Shown: piece by piece, positions 22,925 to 34,109 of the stretch | Layout of the letters: each line of letters starts with the position of its first letter | Position numbering within the stretch: position 1 is the first letter of the stretch | Origin: Lycium barbarum | Lineage: Eukaryota; Streptophyta; Magnoliopsida; Solanales; Solanaceae | Length of the DNA stretch: 64,000 bases | Direction: 5' to 3' | Assembly (NCBI RefSeq): GCF_019175385.1 | Contig: NC_083345.1 | Span: forward strand, 124,871,657 to 124,935,656 | Notes under the pieces: generated by a model | Seen by the model: the letters and a program-made list of their open reading frames with translations, nothing else | Told to the model about the DNA's origin: nothing | Database searches by the model: none | Program-made: the position numbers and the translations under genes

Positions 22925-23500
22925 GGAAAAAATTGGAACTTGACTTGAAATAGAGAAATTTCACTTTATGGCTAGCAAAAAATGGATCTTGACTTGACAT
23001 AGAGCAAAAAAATTGAATCTTGACTTGAAATGGAGAAATTTCACTTTATGGCTAGCCAAAAATGGATCTTGTTCACTTTATGGCTAGCAAAAAATGGATC
23101 TTGACTTGACATAGAGCAAAAAAATTGAATCTTGACTTGAAATGGAGAAATTTCACTTTATGGCTAGCCAAAAATGGATCTTGTTCACTTTATGGCTAGC
23201 AAAAAAAATCACTTTATAGCTAGCAACAAAAAAATTGAATCTTGACTTGAAATGGAGAAATTTCACTTTATGGCTAGCTAAAAATGGATCTTGTTCACTT
23301 TATGGCTAGCAAAAAAATTCACTTTATAGCTAGCAACAACAAAAAAAAAAACTTACTTGCCCTTCAGAAAATTAATCATTAAAGACCCTATTAGCTTGAT
23401 AAATAGAAAAACAATCAAGGATATTTAAATTAAACATATAAAAAAGATGGATCTTGACTTGAAATAAAGAAATTCCATTTTATGGCTAGCAAAAATAATA
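22925..23500. repeat. Irregular tandem repeats built on TTTATGGCTAGC
   Basis: Repeated modules: GAATCTTGACTTGAAATGGA, GAAATTTCACTTTATGGCTA and AAAAATGGATCTTGTTCACT, about 75-115 bp apart from 22930 to 23335, with a weaker copy near 23450. Confidence 0.8.
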
Positions 23501-23580
23501 GAAGAACTTACTTGCAGAAAAGGAGAAGTGGACCAAAGATTGGGACATTCGATTTACATATAATTTTGAGATTCATTTCT

Positions 23581-23607
23581 ATCTCTCTCTCTCTCTCACA
23601 CACACAC

Positions 23608-23638
<31 letters not shown>
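23581..23638. repeat. Compound (CT)n(CA)n(GA)n microsatellite
   Basis: Runs of CT, then CACACACACAC, then GAGAGAGAGAG through 23638. Such tracts occur in plant promoters and leaders, but no gene start is visible here. Confidence 0.9.
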
Positions 23639-23767
23639 TTAGGTTTGAAAGTGGTGTCACTGCCACTGCAGTTTTTAGCAAGCAAATGATATGTACATGG
23701 GCAGTTCATTTTAGATGGAGGCCCAATAATAGGTTTTGCTGAAACCAAGTTACTGGCCCAGAAACTT

Positions 23768-24205
23768 CATTTGCGGATTGGCCTTTAAACCCACTGGTCT
23801 TTGATTTTTGTGCTTGGTCTTTAATTTTTGTAAGCGCTTAAAAAGGTTATCGAAAATATCTTAAGGTTCTGAATTCAAATTCTCGCTCAGTCAAAAAAAA
23901 AAATCACAAAGCAAGGCTTTCGCGAAACCTCTACATTAAGGCCTAACTTTTGCCCGAATTGGCCTAATTTTGAGCAAACGTTAGGCCTTAAGGCAGAAGT
24001 TTGTTTTGCCTTAAGGCCTAACTTTTGCTTGAATACTCTTAATTTTGCTATGAAACTCTGCTTTGCAATTTTTTTTTTACTGATCAGGGGCTCGAACTCA
24101 GAACCTCGGGATATTAGGCGAAGGAAAAAAAAGAGTTAAAGATCAACAATTTGAGAGGTAAAATTAAAGACCACCCCCGAATAAGGCCAATCATGCAAAT
24201 TGCCT
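23768..24205. mobile_element. Inverted-repeat element with GATTGGCCTT / GGTCTTTAATTTT ends
   Basis: Left TTTGCGGATTGGCCTTTAAA and CTGGTCTTTGATTTTTG; right AAATTAAAGACCACCCCCGA and AAGGCCAATCATGCAAATTG are inverses. The middle has repeats of CCTTAAGGCCTAACTTTTGC. A fragment of a related right end sits in the TRIM-like element at 34013-34062. Confidence 0.55.
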
Positions 24206-24209
24206 CAGA

Positions 24210-25645
24210 AACTTTGTTCTATTTCAATGCTGAGGACACAAAGCAAAAAGGTTTTGGAACAATTATGCGACGTAGTCATGGCAAATATTTAGGCTTTATT
24301 TATGAAATGTAGCTATATTTCAAAAAATTGTGCGTAACTACTATATTTACGAAAGGTAGCTGTCAACACTGATATAATATGTGTTGATACATGTCCCATA
24401 TAGCTTAGCTGAATCGATACCCACTTGATACAACTCTTCCTCTCATACAGTTGATACCTGCCTGACACAACAACGGTAGCTATGTTTCGTACATACATAA
24501 ATTGTAACTGCGTTTTGTAATTACACAAAAACTATAGTATGAAATTTTCTTATTCGACATAAGTCTGATTTTTTTAAAATATTAACTTTTTGATGAAATG
24601 GCATTTGGGTCAGATTCATCTTAGTTCTTAATATACCCTATGTTGGATTTCCACATTTGATATGATCCTACTTGACACACCTCATTTCAAGACTTACATC
24701 CAAGGCTTAGATATGGAACTTCAAGCTCAACAAGCGGCATGGATGATAAGGATGGAGTTAAAGGCCTTTGGAGGCCCATACAAGCCCCACAATGAGGCCT
24801 ATCATGTGTGGGAGGTGGCTTGGGAGTTGATTGAAGAAGAAGCTACTAGAAAGGGGACCAAATGTGCAAAGTTGTCAAGCGTGTAAATAGGGACATTTCT
24901 GCAAATTAGCTACACTTGCTAACTTGGACAAGATCGGGAGTTGGCTATTTGTGCAAGGAAGGTTATGCTTGCAAGAAGGCCATGCATGCAAGGTTGATTA
25001 GAGGGCCATCTATGCAAAGAGGGGCGTGTTTGGCCAATGAAGGCCAATTCTTGAATTGAAGACTCCACTAAGAAGACTAGCCAAACAAGACCCTTACTTC
25101 ATTAAGGGTAGCACTGTAATTGCCTATTAGTCTTCTTTATTTATCTTGTATATATAGCTTGTCTTTCATTTCATTACTTAGATTTTGATGATGAATATTT
25201 AAGTGATGATAGGATTATCATAGTTTGTTTAGCTAGGGTTTAGCTTAGTTTAGTAGATTTAATGGTGGATTCCATTGTTGGTCTTTGAACCTTTAATTCC
25301 ATTGATTTCATGAAGAGTTGTTCATTTGTGGATTCATTTGACTCACTCTTGCCTTGATTTCAAATAGTATATGTTCTTTTAGGATTGAATTAGATTAGGA
25401 GGTGTTGGATTTAATATATCCAAGGTTGCCCATAAATTCACCCTAATTGGGTCTTGCTTTTATCCTCTTTTCTCATCTCCTTTTCTTTTTATCTTTAAAT
25501 TCCTCGTTTTCGATTGAATTGGTTCTTCCCCAATTCGATTCGTATCAACATTATATTATTCACGTTTCATATCCAATCTTGAGCGTGCGAATAGTATTAG
25601 AGTTGTCCACAACGATTTTAGATTGGGTAATTGATCTCCTTATTT
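24210..25645. other. No recognised gene; possible retroelement remnant
   Basis: A short frame at 24662-24886 (HFKTYIQGLDMELQAQQAAW) matches no family I know. The following DNA, with GGTTCTTCCCCAATTCGATT at 25525, has the look of an LTR-retroelement flank. Part of 24290-24540 is weakly inverted-repeated. Nothing firm. Confidence 0.4.
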
Positions 25646-26226
25646 AGGGTTGGTTTGGAAAGCCACCCATGTAATTAGAATTGGGTGTAATTACACAATT
25701 TGATCTGTTTGTTTGACCACGTAATTATACAATTAGGTGGGAATTTGGTGTAATTGATAGGGTGTATTTACACTCTCCAATTCTCAAGAGGGATTAAAAA
25801 TTGGGTGTAATTATGTAATTACATGATTACTTTTTAGTTTGTTTCTTTTTTGTTTATTTTTATTTCTTTTATTTTTAATTTATTTTTTATTTCTATTATT
25901 TTTATTTCTTTTTTATTTTTACTTTTAAATTATTTTTATTTTTTAAAATCTATTCTTCTTTTTATATTATTTATTTTTCATTTCCTTTTTTCTCATTACC
26001 AATCTTTACTTCTTGTGGTTCCATGTAATTGCTAGTATTTTTTATTTTATTCATTTAGCATAACCATGTTATTATTCTAATTTTTTAAACTACACCTCTT
26101 TTTGGTAACTAAATGTATTATTTACCACGTGAACAGTTCAGTACAAACTCCCAGACAAATTGAACTACTAGTCTCAAATCTGTCTCATTCAACCAGTACA
26201 CTCTATCCTCCTATACATAGCTACTT

Positions 26227-29200
26227 TCAAGGATAGTAATTCATTTGGGCTAACTTGGCAGCAATCTTCCTATTCATGGATGCACGAACAAAAACTTCCT
26301 GGATAATCTGTTTGACCAAAGCCTTGTCTTCCTTCTGCCCTTGTGAGAACACCCGAGCATTTCTTTCGAGCCATATATGATAAACAGCCCCAGCTAGACA
26401 CATCCTATAGATATCTGCCTGCACACTTCGACCAGATGCGTTGCTAGTTGCCCACGATTTCTCTTCTTGCCATCGTCTTACAGTCCTAGTTATGCTTTGC
26501 CATTTCAGGAGTTTAGTCCATACTCTCATCGAATAGGAGCTATCAAAAAATAAATGATTATGGCTCTCATCCATGTTATCACATAGAGGGCATGCAGCTC
26601 AATCTATTATTCCCCATTTCAATAGTCGGTCCTTTGTGGCCAACCTTTCCATTAACGCCAATTGCAGAATGAAAGTCCATTTTGGGCAGCTGTGGTTGTT
26701 GCACGTGAGTCTCCTCCAGTCAACTTTAGGGAACTGACCCCCCATCAAAGTGTACACTTTTTTTTATAGAAAACTTGGCCTGTCGCATAAAAAATTCTTC
26801 ATCCCATGAGATAGCATCCAAGTATTTTTTTGCATTGATGATCTTATTCATCATCCAGGATGCTTGTTTGCTTTGAGTATCCCACACTGATCCCTGCTTT
26901 ATGTAGTAAGTATGCACCCAAAGGACCCACAGTTTGTCCTTTTTGGTGCATAAATTCCACAATAGTTTGCAGAGTGCATCCTTGTTCCACCTGTGGATGT
27001 CTAATATATTCATGCCACCAGCCACTCTAGGATGACATAATTGTTCCCAGGCTACTAATGCTTTTTTGGATGGATTTATGCTTCCAGTCCACAAATACCT
27101 TCTACATACACTTTCTATCATTTTGATGAGTTTCTTTGGCAGCAAGAATATCTGGGACCAATAATTCTGGATAGCCAACAGGACACTCCTGATAAGCTGA
27201 ATTCTACCAGAATAAGCAAGAAATTTGGAAGTCCAAGAATTTATTCGGCCCATCATTTTCTCCAATAGAGGCTGGCATTGACTGATAGTGAGCTTTTTGG
27301 TACTCAGCGGTACCCCGAGGTACTTGAAGGGTAGATCTCCCTTTAAGAATCCTAGTTGATTGAGAATGATCTCTTGTTCCAAGTCGGGAACCCCTCCAAA
27401 ATATATAGCACTTTTTTCATCATTGGCTTGTAGTCCCGAGGCTTTTGAGAATTCAGCAAAACACTCCACCAGTAGCTTACCAGACCAAATGTCGCCTCTA
27501 CAGAATAGTAACAGATCATCTGCAAAACTTAATTGGATAATATTAAGCTTTTCACACTTAGGATGAAAATTAAAATTTGGTATCCTTCTCAACCTCTTCA
27601 AAATTCGTGTAAAGTATTCCATTACTAAGACAAATAGGTAGGGTGATAATGGATCACCCTGTCTAAGTCCTTTTTTTTTGCAGGAAAAGGCTTAACAGGA
27701 TTTCCATTAACCAGCACAGAATAGGAGACAGTAGTAACACACTGCATGATCCATCTCACATAAATCTCAGGAAAATTCAGACCTTGAAGAACTTGTTCCA
27801 AGAAAGCCCATTCAACAGAGTCATATGCCTTCCTCATATCAACTTTAAGCATACATCTTGGAGATATGTTCTTCCTTCCATAATGTTTAACCAGTTCATG
27901 ACTTAGCACAATATTATCCACTATGCCTCTGCCAGGGACAAAAGCTGACTGGTTCTTGTCAATAATCCCATCCATCACACTTTGCATCCTCTTGGTTAAC
28001 ACCTTTGAAATGATTTTATATAGCGTAGTACAGCAAGCGATGGGTCTAAACTCAGTTACTTTTGAAGGATTTCTAACTTTGGAGATCAAGGTAATATTAG
28101 TGCAATTTATAGCTTGGTACATAGTACTTGTAGCAAAGAAGTCTACCACAGCATCATTAACATCTTGCCCCACCAGTTTCCACGCCTTTTTAAAAAAACA
28201 AGCATTCATTCCATCACAACCTGGTGCCTTTGTATCTCCTATGGCAGCAAGGGCCGCTGAAATTTCAGCCTGAGTGACCGGTTGAATAAGCATTTCCTGT
28301 TGTTCCTTATGCAGTACTGGCCCATCTCTCACTGTTACGGGATTAATAACAGGTAGTACAGCAGCAGCAGACCCTAGAAGCCCTTTGTAATACGCAGAAA
28401 TTTCCTCTTCAATTTCCTCCTGTTTCTGAATAATATCCCCGGAGTTGGAAATTAGCTTCTGAATTCTATTTTGCACTACCCTATTCTTCATACTCGCAAA
28501 GAAATAAGCATTATTAGAGTCGCCTAATTTTAGCCAATTCACCCTAGATTTTTGTTGTAGTATACTCTCTTCCACACAACTCCATTTTTCAAGTTCTTGC
28601 CTTGCAAATCTTTCCTGAACAAAATGGTCTGCATGATGATCAGTCCTCATATGTTCCTGCAATTCCTCCAATTTAGCTCTTGCAAGTTTTATTTTGTTAT
28701 CTACATTCCTGAATTCCTTTGTATTTAGCCCTTTAAGTCCCTGTTTGACAACCTTCAGTTTCATTTATACTCCTTGCATACCATTCTTTTGTGTTGGTTG
28801 CTTCCATGCTTCTTCCACCACTGGTAGGAACTCTTTATGATCAGCCAAACAATTAATGAATTTGAAGGATTTAGTCATTCTTCCTCTATGCATTTGAAAC
28901 TCAATGCTTAAAGGAGAATGATCAGAGAAAACCGGGTCCATAGCCATTACCTCTAGCTGAGTCATGTGTGTCATCCATGCTGCATTAACCAGTGCCCTAT
29001 CAATGATGCTAAATACATGGGAATTGGTCCACGTAAATTGCCTACCAATTTGTTTCAGCTCAACCGTGCCAGTATCAAGCAAGTAATTTCTAAAATCAGC
29101 GATTTCATTATCGTGGACAGGATTGCCCACTATTCTATCTCCCACACTTGCCACTGCATTGTAGTCCCCCATAGCCAGCCAAGGTCCTTGGCAAGTACCA

Positions 29201-29583
29201 TGAATTTTCCTCAGTTCAGTCCACAAGGTTTTCCTGTCAGTAACTGTGTGCAGTCCATAAATAGCACTAAATTCAAATTTAATATCGATGCTGTTGATCT
29301 CAATTAGACCATGGATCAGTTGATCAGTCATGTACTGAACTGCAAAGCTTATTCTATTAGGATTCCAGTAGATTAGTATCCTGCCTCGATCACTGTAGGC
29401 AGAGTTAGCACACCAATCCCATCTACTATCTAATTTCTTCATGATCCTGGGGATCTTATTCTCCTTTAATCTATGCTCTATAATAACTAAGAGAACAATA
29501 TCTTTCTCTCTAATATAGTTCTTTAATTCTTTTTGTTTATAGACTTTATTAAAGCCTCTTACATTCCAAGAGGTAATCTTCAT
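26227..29583 (-). pseudogene. LINE ORF2: endonuclease and reverse transcriptase, broken
   Basis: Domains in order: APE-type endonuclease (29583-28765: KITSWNVRGFNK, MGDYNAVAS, FSDHSPLSIEF), linker, then reverse transcriptase ([58 protein letters not shown]) and the C-terminal zf-RVT region near 26640-26400 (CPLCDNMDESHNHLFFDSSY). Lesions by sight: an in-frame TAA at 28767-28765; a one-base shift in an A9 run (27679-27671, minus strand) just before [12 protein letters not shown]; another at an A8 run (26765-26758); and a TGA at 26601-26599. It cannot make active enzyme. Plant L1-like. Confidence 0.88.
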
Positions 29584-30887
29584 AGAGAACCATTAGGTGG
29601 TCTGACTCCTGTCCCCTTCATACCCTTTTTATGCCTTTTACCAACAGCCTGGTCCTGATGTTCATCCCCAGTCAGAGGACTAAAGCTCCCCAAGGTAACA
29701 ACATGAGGATTCTTATCAGCCATCTGAATATTTTTAGTCCCAGACTTGTGCTTAACTACTTGCCATGGAACCTCATCAGCCGGAACAGTATTAGCGGACT
29801 TCTCCTGTTGCTCATTAGTTTCTACTCGAACAGGTGGATTTATCTTTGGAGCAACCACCTCTGTAGATCTATTAGCCTCTTTCGGGACCAATATAGCGCC
29901 ACTATTTCCAGGTTCGTCTGTTGTATCCTTATTCTGCCATATCTGCTTCATTTTGGCAGCCTTATGTTTAGTTGGTTTAGGCTGAGCAGCCTCATTCTTT
30001 GGACACTTATGCCCCACCATTAAGCATTTAGAACAATATAAGGGTTCCCAATCATATTCCACCCTCTGTGAAAATGTACGACCCTTAGGGTCCAATACTG
30101 TTATCTTCTTAGGAAGCTCTCTAGTAATATCAATCTCCACAAGTACTCGAGCAAACGAAATCCTCTCCACCTTGCTGGTGCATTCATCCGCAAACAATGG
30201 GTTTCCCAACACACTACTAATTCGGCTCAATGATTCAGGGTTCCAACAACTTAAGGGTAATTTTGGATATCTGACCCATAAAGGAATTGTTTGTAAAATT
30301 TCTTTATCAAACTCAAATTCTGGTGACCACACCTTCAAAATCATAGGCTTGTTTCTGAGCATGTAAGGTCCTGCTGTAAGGACATTATCCCTTTCCTCAA
30401 TACTATTAAATTTTATCAGAAAGTACCCATCATTATGGTAGTAGGCTTTGGGTTTGGACACAAAATTCCATTGAGTAGCCATAAAACGGTCCAAGGTTGC
30501 AAATGTCGGGGAATCCCCCACAATATACAGAATAAGAGCAGTCTTCCACTTTGCTATCTCTGAATCAATCGAAGCTTGTCTTAGAGCTGCAAATTTCTCG
30601 CCATTCTGAATATTAGGAGGGATAAACCCTAACGCCACTCCTCGAGCTGCTAAATTGTTACCTGAGAAGAAATTCGCCCATTTCTTTGGTTGTTCAGTAG
30701 GTGGGTTAAGCTCCAATTCCCTCGCTGTCGTTTGCTGTTGAATCTTTGGACTCCCCTGCACTAAGGCTTCCATAGCAGCTCCACCTTGCATAGGGCCAGG
30801 ATCTGTTGAATCGCATCTCACCGGAGTTGGCCTCGGCGCAATTTGAGTAACCGGAGTCCTACGTGGCTCTTTATTCGCAGAGGGCAT
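29580..30887 (-). CDS. LINE ORF1: DUF4283-type nucleic-acid-binding protein with zinc knuckle
   Basis: 435 codons, uninterrupted. The N terminus is Pro/Thr/Gln-rich. The DUF4283-like region spans about residues 100-240, including YHNDGYFLIKFNSIEERDNV, IPLWVRYPKLPLSCWNPESL and KKITVLDPKGRTF. Next is a CCHC-like knuckle YCSKCLMVGHKCP (residues about 285-297; the final Cys spacing is shortened). The C terminus is lysine-rich. It packages LINE RNA in the family model. Its stop codon overlaps the ORF2 start as ATGA at 29583-29580, implying coupled translation. ORF1 looks intact although ORF2 is broken. Confidence 0.85.
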   Translation of the reverse strand: MPSANKEPRRTPVTQIAPRPTPVRCDSTDPGPMQGGAAMEALVQGSPKIQQQTTARELELNPPTEQPKKWANFFSGNNLAARGVALGFIPPNIQNGEKFAALRQASIDSEIAKWKTALILYIVGDSPTFATLDRFMATQWNFVSKPKAYYHNDGYFLIKFNSIEERDNVLTAGPYMLRNKPMILKVWSPEFEFDKEILQTIPLWVRYPKLPLSCWNPESLSRISSVLGNPLFADECTSKVERISFARVLVEIDITRELPKKITVLDPKGRTFSQRVEYDWEPLYCSKCLMVGHKCPKNEAAQPKPTKHKAAKMKQIWQNKDTTDEPGNSGAILVPKEANRSTEVVAPKINPPVRVETNEQQEKSANTVPADEVPWQVVKHKSGTKNIQMADKNPHVVTLGSFSPLTGDEHQDQAVGKRHKKGMKGTGVRPPNGSL

Positions 30888-31841
30888 CTACCCGATCTGG
30901 CCTTCCTGATTCAGTTCTCCCACTGGTGCGATCCCAAGGGATTTGCAGATGGCCTCCATCGTCCCCCGCGCATCGGCGTGTGGTTGTTGATCCTTTTTCG
31001 GTCTCCCTCGTGCCATTTTCCTGCACGGCGCACGTTAACACTAACTTACGCCGAGAGAAGAGAGAGGAGAGAGCCAATAAAGTCTTTTGAAAATCCCATA
31101 TTACGTTACTCGTTATATGTCAAGTTTGTTAATGACACATTCTTTTCAATATTTTCCCTTTCTTTTTGCATTATTTACTTAAGTTACATTGAAACTTACT
31201 CATGTAATGTTAGAATTTGACATAAGAGTATTATGTTAAACTTTTTCTTTTGGATTTTGAATTCAGGTTATATTTTCATTTTTAAGTTATTTGCTTTCAC
31301 ATTGCATGTTGTTTATTTTTCACTTACATTTGATGGATTTTTGGTGTCAAACATTTGAATAATGTTATGACATTATATTTATTTATATTAGATTTTTGTC
31401 AAACATCCAATCCATGACGTTCTCACAAAAAAAAAGTCTTCTTTTAAGTTTTATAAATAATTAGAATTAAATATGATTAATTTGAAATATAATATTTCAA
31501 TTATTTTTTACAAGATTAGTTACAAATATATGATTATTAATTAATATATCTTCAAGAAACAATGTGTTATTAAATAACTAATTTAATATCATTTATAAAG
31601 GCAAATGTTTTTTAAATATAAATTTTAAATTGTTTATAATTAAATTTTATTTTTAAATTAAACTAACTGTGTAATTACACTTGTGCAACCAAACATCACG
31701 CTTGTAATGACACTGTAATTACATTATGACAAACAAATAAACTTTTGTAATTACACTATTGTGTAATTACTAGGCGGTGTAATTACTACCCTTATAATTA
31801 CGCCACTTCCAATTACCAGGTTGCTTTCCAAACAGGTCCAT

Positions 31842-32458
31842 AATCTTTGAGCAATCATTCTCATGGGCTTCCTTTTGGATTGAATTAGCCTTGGTGTCCA
31901 TTTCTTTTAACACAATATGTTCGACTGTTAGGTGACTTTTCTTCTAGAAGAATATGTTTACAATCTCTTAAATGAGGTTATATTACAAAAAGGTCAAGAT
32001 AGCATCTCAGAAGACAAAGTTCTGGTTTTGAATGGCATTGCAATCTATAAATGAAAATATTTCTTCGTACTTGACACAAGAAAAGAATCAAGCTCTTATA
32101 ACATAGTAAGTAACACTTAGAATATAGAGGTGAGGTGCGCTCATGAGCAAGTCTCGTTCCAAATATCATCGCCATATGTCCAAAAATGTTTATATCTAAG
32201 AATTTAAACTATTAAATTATGTGATTTCTTCCTATTCGTCTAACTCTTGGTGAATAACACAATGCTGGTGAAAAGTAACATGTATTCAAAATAAAGAATC
32301 GAGATACGCTTGCGAAGTCAGCCCAAATACCATTGTTACTTATATAACAAGTAGCAAGGAGACTAGATCGTGGAGATTTTATAGAAATGAAGCAACGGCT
32401 AATACTTCTCATTTTTCTACTCGATTAGAGTACTATTCTGATTGCTGTTAGTTAGACG
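31842..32458. other. No recognised gene
   Basis: AT-rich DNA with only short random frames. Confidence 0.6.
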
Positions 32459-32551
32459 TTATGCTACTCAAATTCTTCAAAAGTGTAATTGGTTTAAAAA
32501 AAAAAGTGAATTTTTTGAGGATCCGACACTGGTACATGTCATTTTTGAAAT
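32459..32551. mobile_element. Degraded hAT-type MITE, GTTGCTCGG family, copy 4
   Basis: TTATGCTACTCAAATTCTTC and GAGGATCCGACACTGGTACA match the left half and centre of the family; the 3' end is lost. Confidence 0.55.
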
Positions 32552-32707
32552 GATACAAAATTTTATCAAAAAAGAATTTACTATATAAAAAGAATAAGTA
32601 GTAAATTAAAAAGAGAGAGCTCAGAAGCACAAATTTTCATCTGATATCAGATGTGTGTGACGACCCATCGTTCACAATTAATGCAGGTAGCATCACTGCT
32701 CTCAAAT

Positions 32708-32778
32708 TGCACCAGCCGGGAATCGAACCCGGGTCTGTACCGTGGCAGGATACTATTCTACCACTAGACCACTGGTGC
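32708..32778 (-). tRNA. trnG-GCC: tRNA-Gly (GCC)
   Basis: 71 nt on the minus strand: acceptor stem GCACCAG/CTGGTGC with discriminator A, D arm GGTCTAGTGGTAGAAT, anticodon loop CTGCCAC (anticodon GCC), T arm GGGTTCGATTCCC. No intron; CCA is not encoded. On the minus strand the downstream bases (32707 leftwards) include no strong T run. A nuclear-type tRNA-Gly rather than a SINE head, because the cloverleaf is complete and no tail follows. Confidence 0.95.
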
Positions 32779-33494
32779 TTGCTGAAGAAGAAAGAGGCAT
32801 AAAAGATAAACTATAATGTGGAACATCAAACTACCATTGGACTTTTTTTAGTTTTACATCAAACTAATTTTTTTCCCTTCTCTCAACAATAGATGGTTTA
32901 CTTGATTAACCTTTCCAGTAAATTATGATATTATGTGCTAAGAATAACTTAAATTTCATAAGTAGGTCAGAAGTGAGTGAATTACAAGCTTTTTGTATAA
33001 ATATAGTGATAAGAATAAATTTATTCGTGAAATGAATATGGCGTTCTATAAATGGGACACAAAAGTACTATTCACACATTAATTAATTTTTGTGTGAACG
33101 TATTTGGCTGGATTTGGAAGTTAGGACAATTTTTACTAAAGAAAACCATGAGAAGAGGACTTTGAGGGGCCAGTAGTAGGAGTAACATATATGGTTGTGT
33201 TTGAGTCTTTCATTCTTAATTAAAGATCTCCGCTTTGAGGCTTGAGATTGAACAATATCCCGATAGGGAGCAATTTCTTTAATGGGTGTTACGGGTTATC
33301 GTGGATTTATATGATTTCTCTGCCCTTAATTAAAAATCTCAAATTCAAGCCTAGGAATAGATGAAGATAAAAAATCTCAATTTGGAGTCTTAGGATAGAT
33401 GAAGATCTTGATAAGGAGCACTTTCTCTTAGGGGTCGTTTGGTTACTAGTTTACAATCTGGCATAACTAATATATGTTTAAGCTAAGTTATGAG
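32779..33494. other. No recognised gene
   Basis: Intergenic DNA between the tRNA and the TRIM-like element; nothing supported. Confidence 0.6.
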
Positions 33495-34109
33495 TGTTGG
33501 GTGTGCGAACAAAGTACCACATTGATAGCTAAAAAGAAAAATTAGCTATTTATAAGGAGTTTGATACTCTTAATAATGTGAGGCCTTATGGAGAAAACCG
33601 TGTGGGCTTGACCCAAAGCGGACAATATCACATCATGTTAAGAGTATCTTTGGGTCGTTTTAGCCCAACAACTGGTATCAGAGCCAATGGTTTGGCGGGA
33701 CGAGCATGAAGATGGCGGAGTGTGGCGTGGGGCCCGGCTTATTGCCTTTGCATGTCTATGGGCCGGTTTACAACCTTTACCCGTAGCTTTGAAGACGCAT
33801 ACACAGCCTTTGGGTTTCGATGATCGTAAATACTTTGACAGTGTGGGTGGCACACAGACATGTGAATCTCTGATCCGTGATATGATAATGAGCCACGTGG
33901 AACTTAGTTTGAGGGGGAGATTGTTGGGTGTGAAGACGCATACACAGCCTTTAAGCTTCGGTGACTGTAAATACTCTGATAATGTGGGTGACACACAGAC
34001 ATGTTGCAATGCGAAGGGCAAAATTTAAAGACCACCCCAAAAGAAGGGCAATCCGCGCAAAAAAATGATATCACATCATGTTAAGTCTTTGGACCGTTTT
34101 AACCCAACA
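33495..34109 (+). mobile_element. TRIM-like miniature LTR retroelement with unlike LTRs
   Basis: The left LTR (33495-33670) begins TGTTGGGTGTGCGAAC and ends GTTTTAGCCCAACA; directly after it is a Met-tRNA-type primer site TGGTATCAGAGCC at 33673. A purine tract GAGGGGGAGATT precedes the right LTR (33922-34109), which begins TGTTGGGTGTGAAGACG and ends GTTTTAACCCAACA. Between them are about 250 bp with no gag or pol. The right LTR's middle is different and includes a piece related to the element at 23768-24205. Flanks atgag and atgaa differ by one base. Confidence 0.7.

Larger units (their letters stand above)
26090..31090 (-). mobile_element. Near full-length L1-type LINE, inactivated
   Basis: About 5 kb on the minus strand: a GA-rich 5' leader (about 31080-30890), ORF1 at 30887-29580, ORF2 from 29583 down to about 26227, and a 3' UTR that may end at the short A run (minus strand) near 26090. 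I could not find a target duplication, so the ends are approximate. Confidence 0.8.
25646..31841. mobile_element. Terminal-inverted-repeat element split by a LINE
   Basis: The left end GGTTGGTTTGGAAAGCCACC ... GGGTGTAATTACACAATTTG and the inverse of the right end, GGACCTGTTTGGAAAGCAAC ... TGGCGTAATTATAAGG, are related over roughly 50 bp, and both sides are full of GTAATTACA words. The LINE at about 26090-31090 separates the halves. Confidence 0.6.

Noticed and set aside
24662..24886. 74-codon frame with Trp/Glu-rich sequence
   Set aside because: Reads plausibly but matches no family I know and lacks splice or promoter context; kept only as a possible retroelement remnant.
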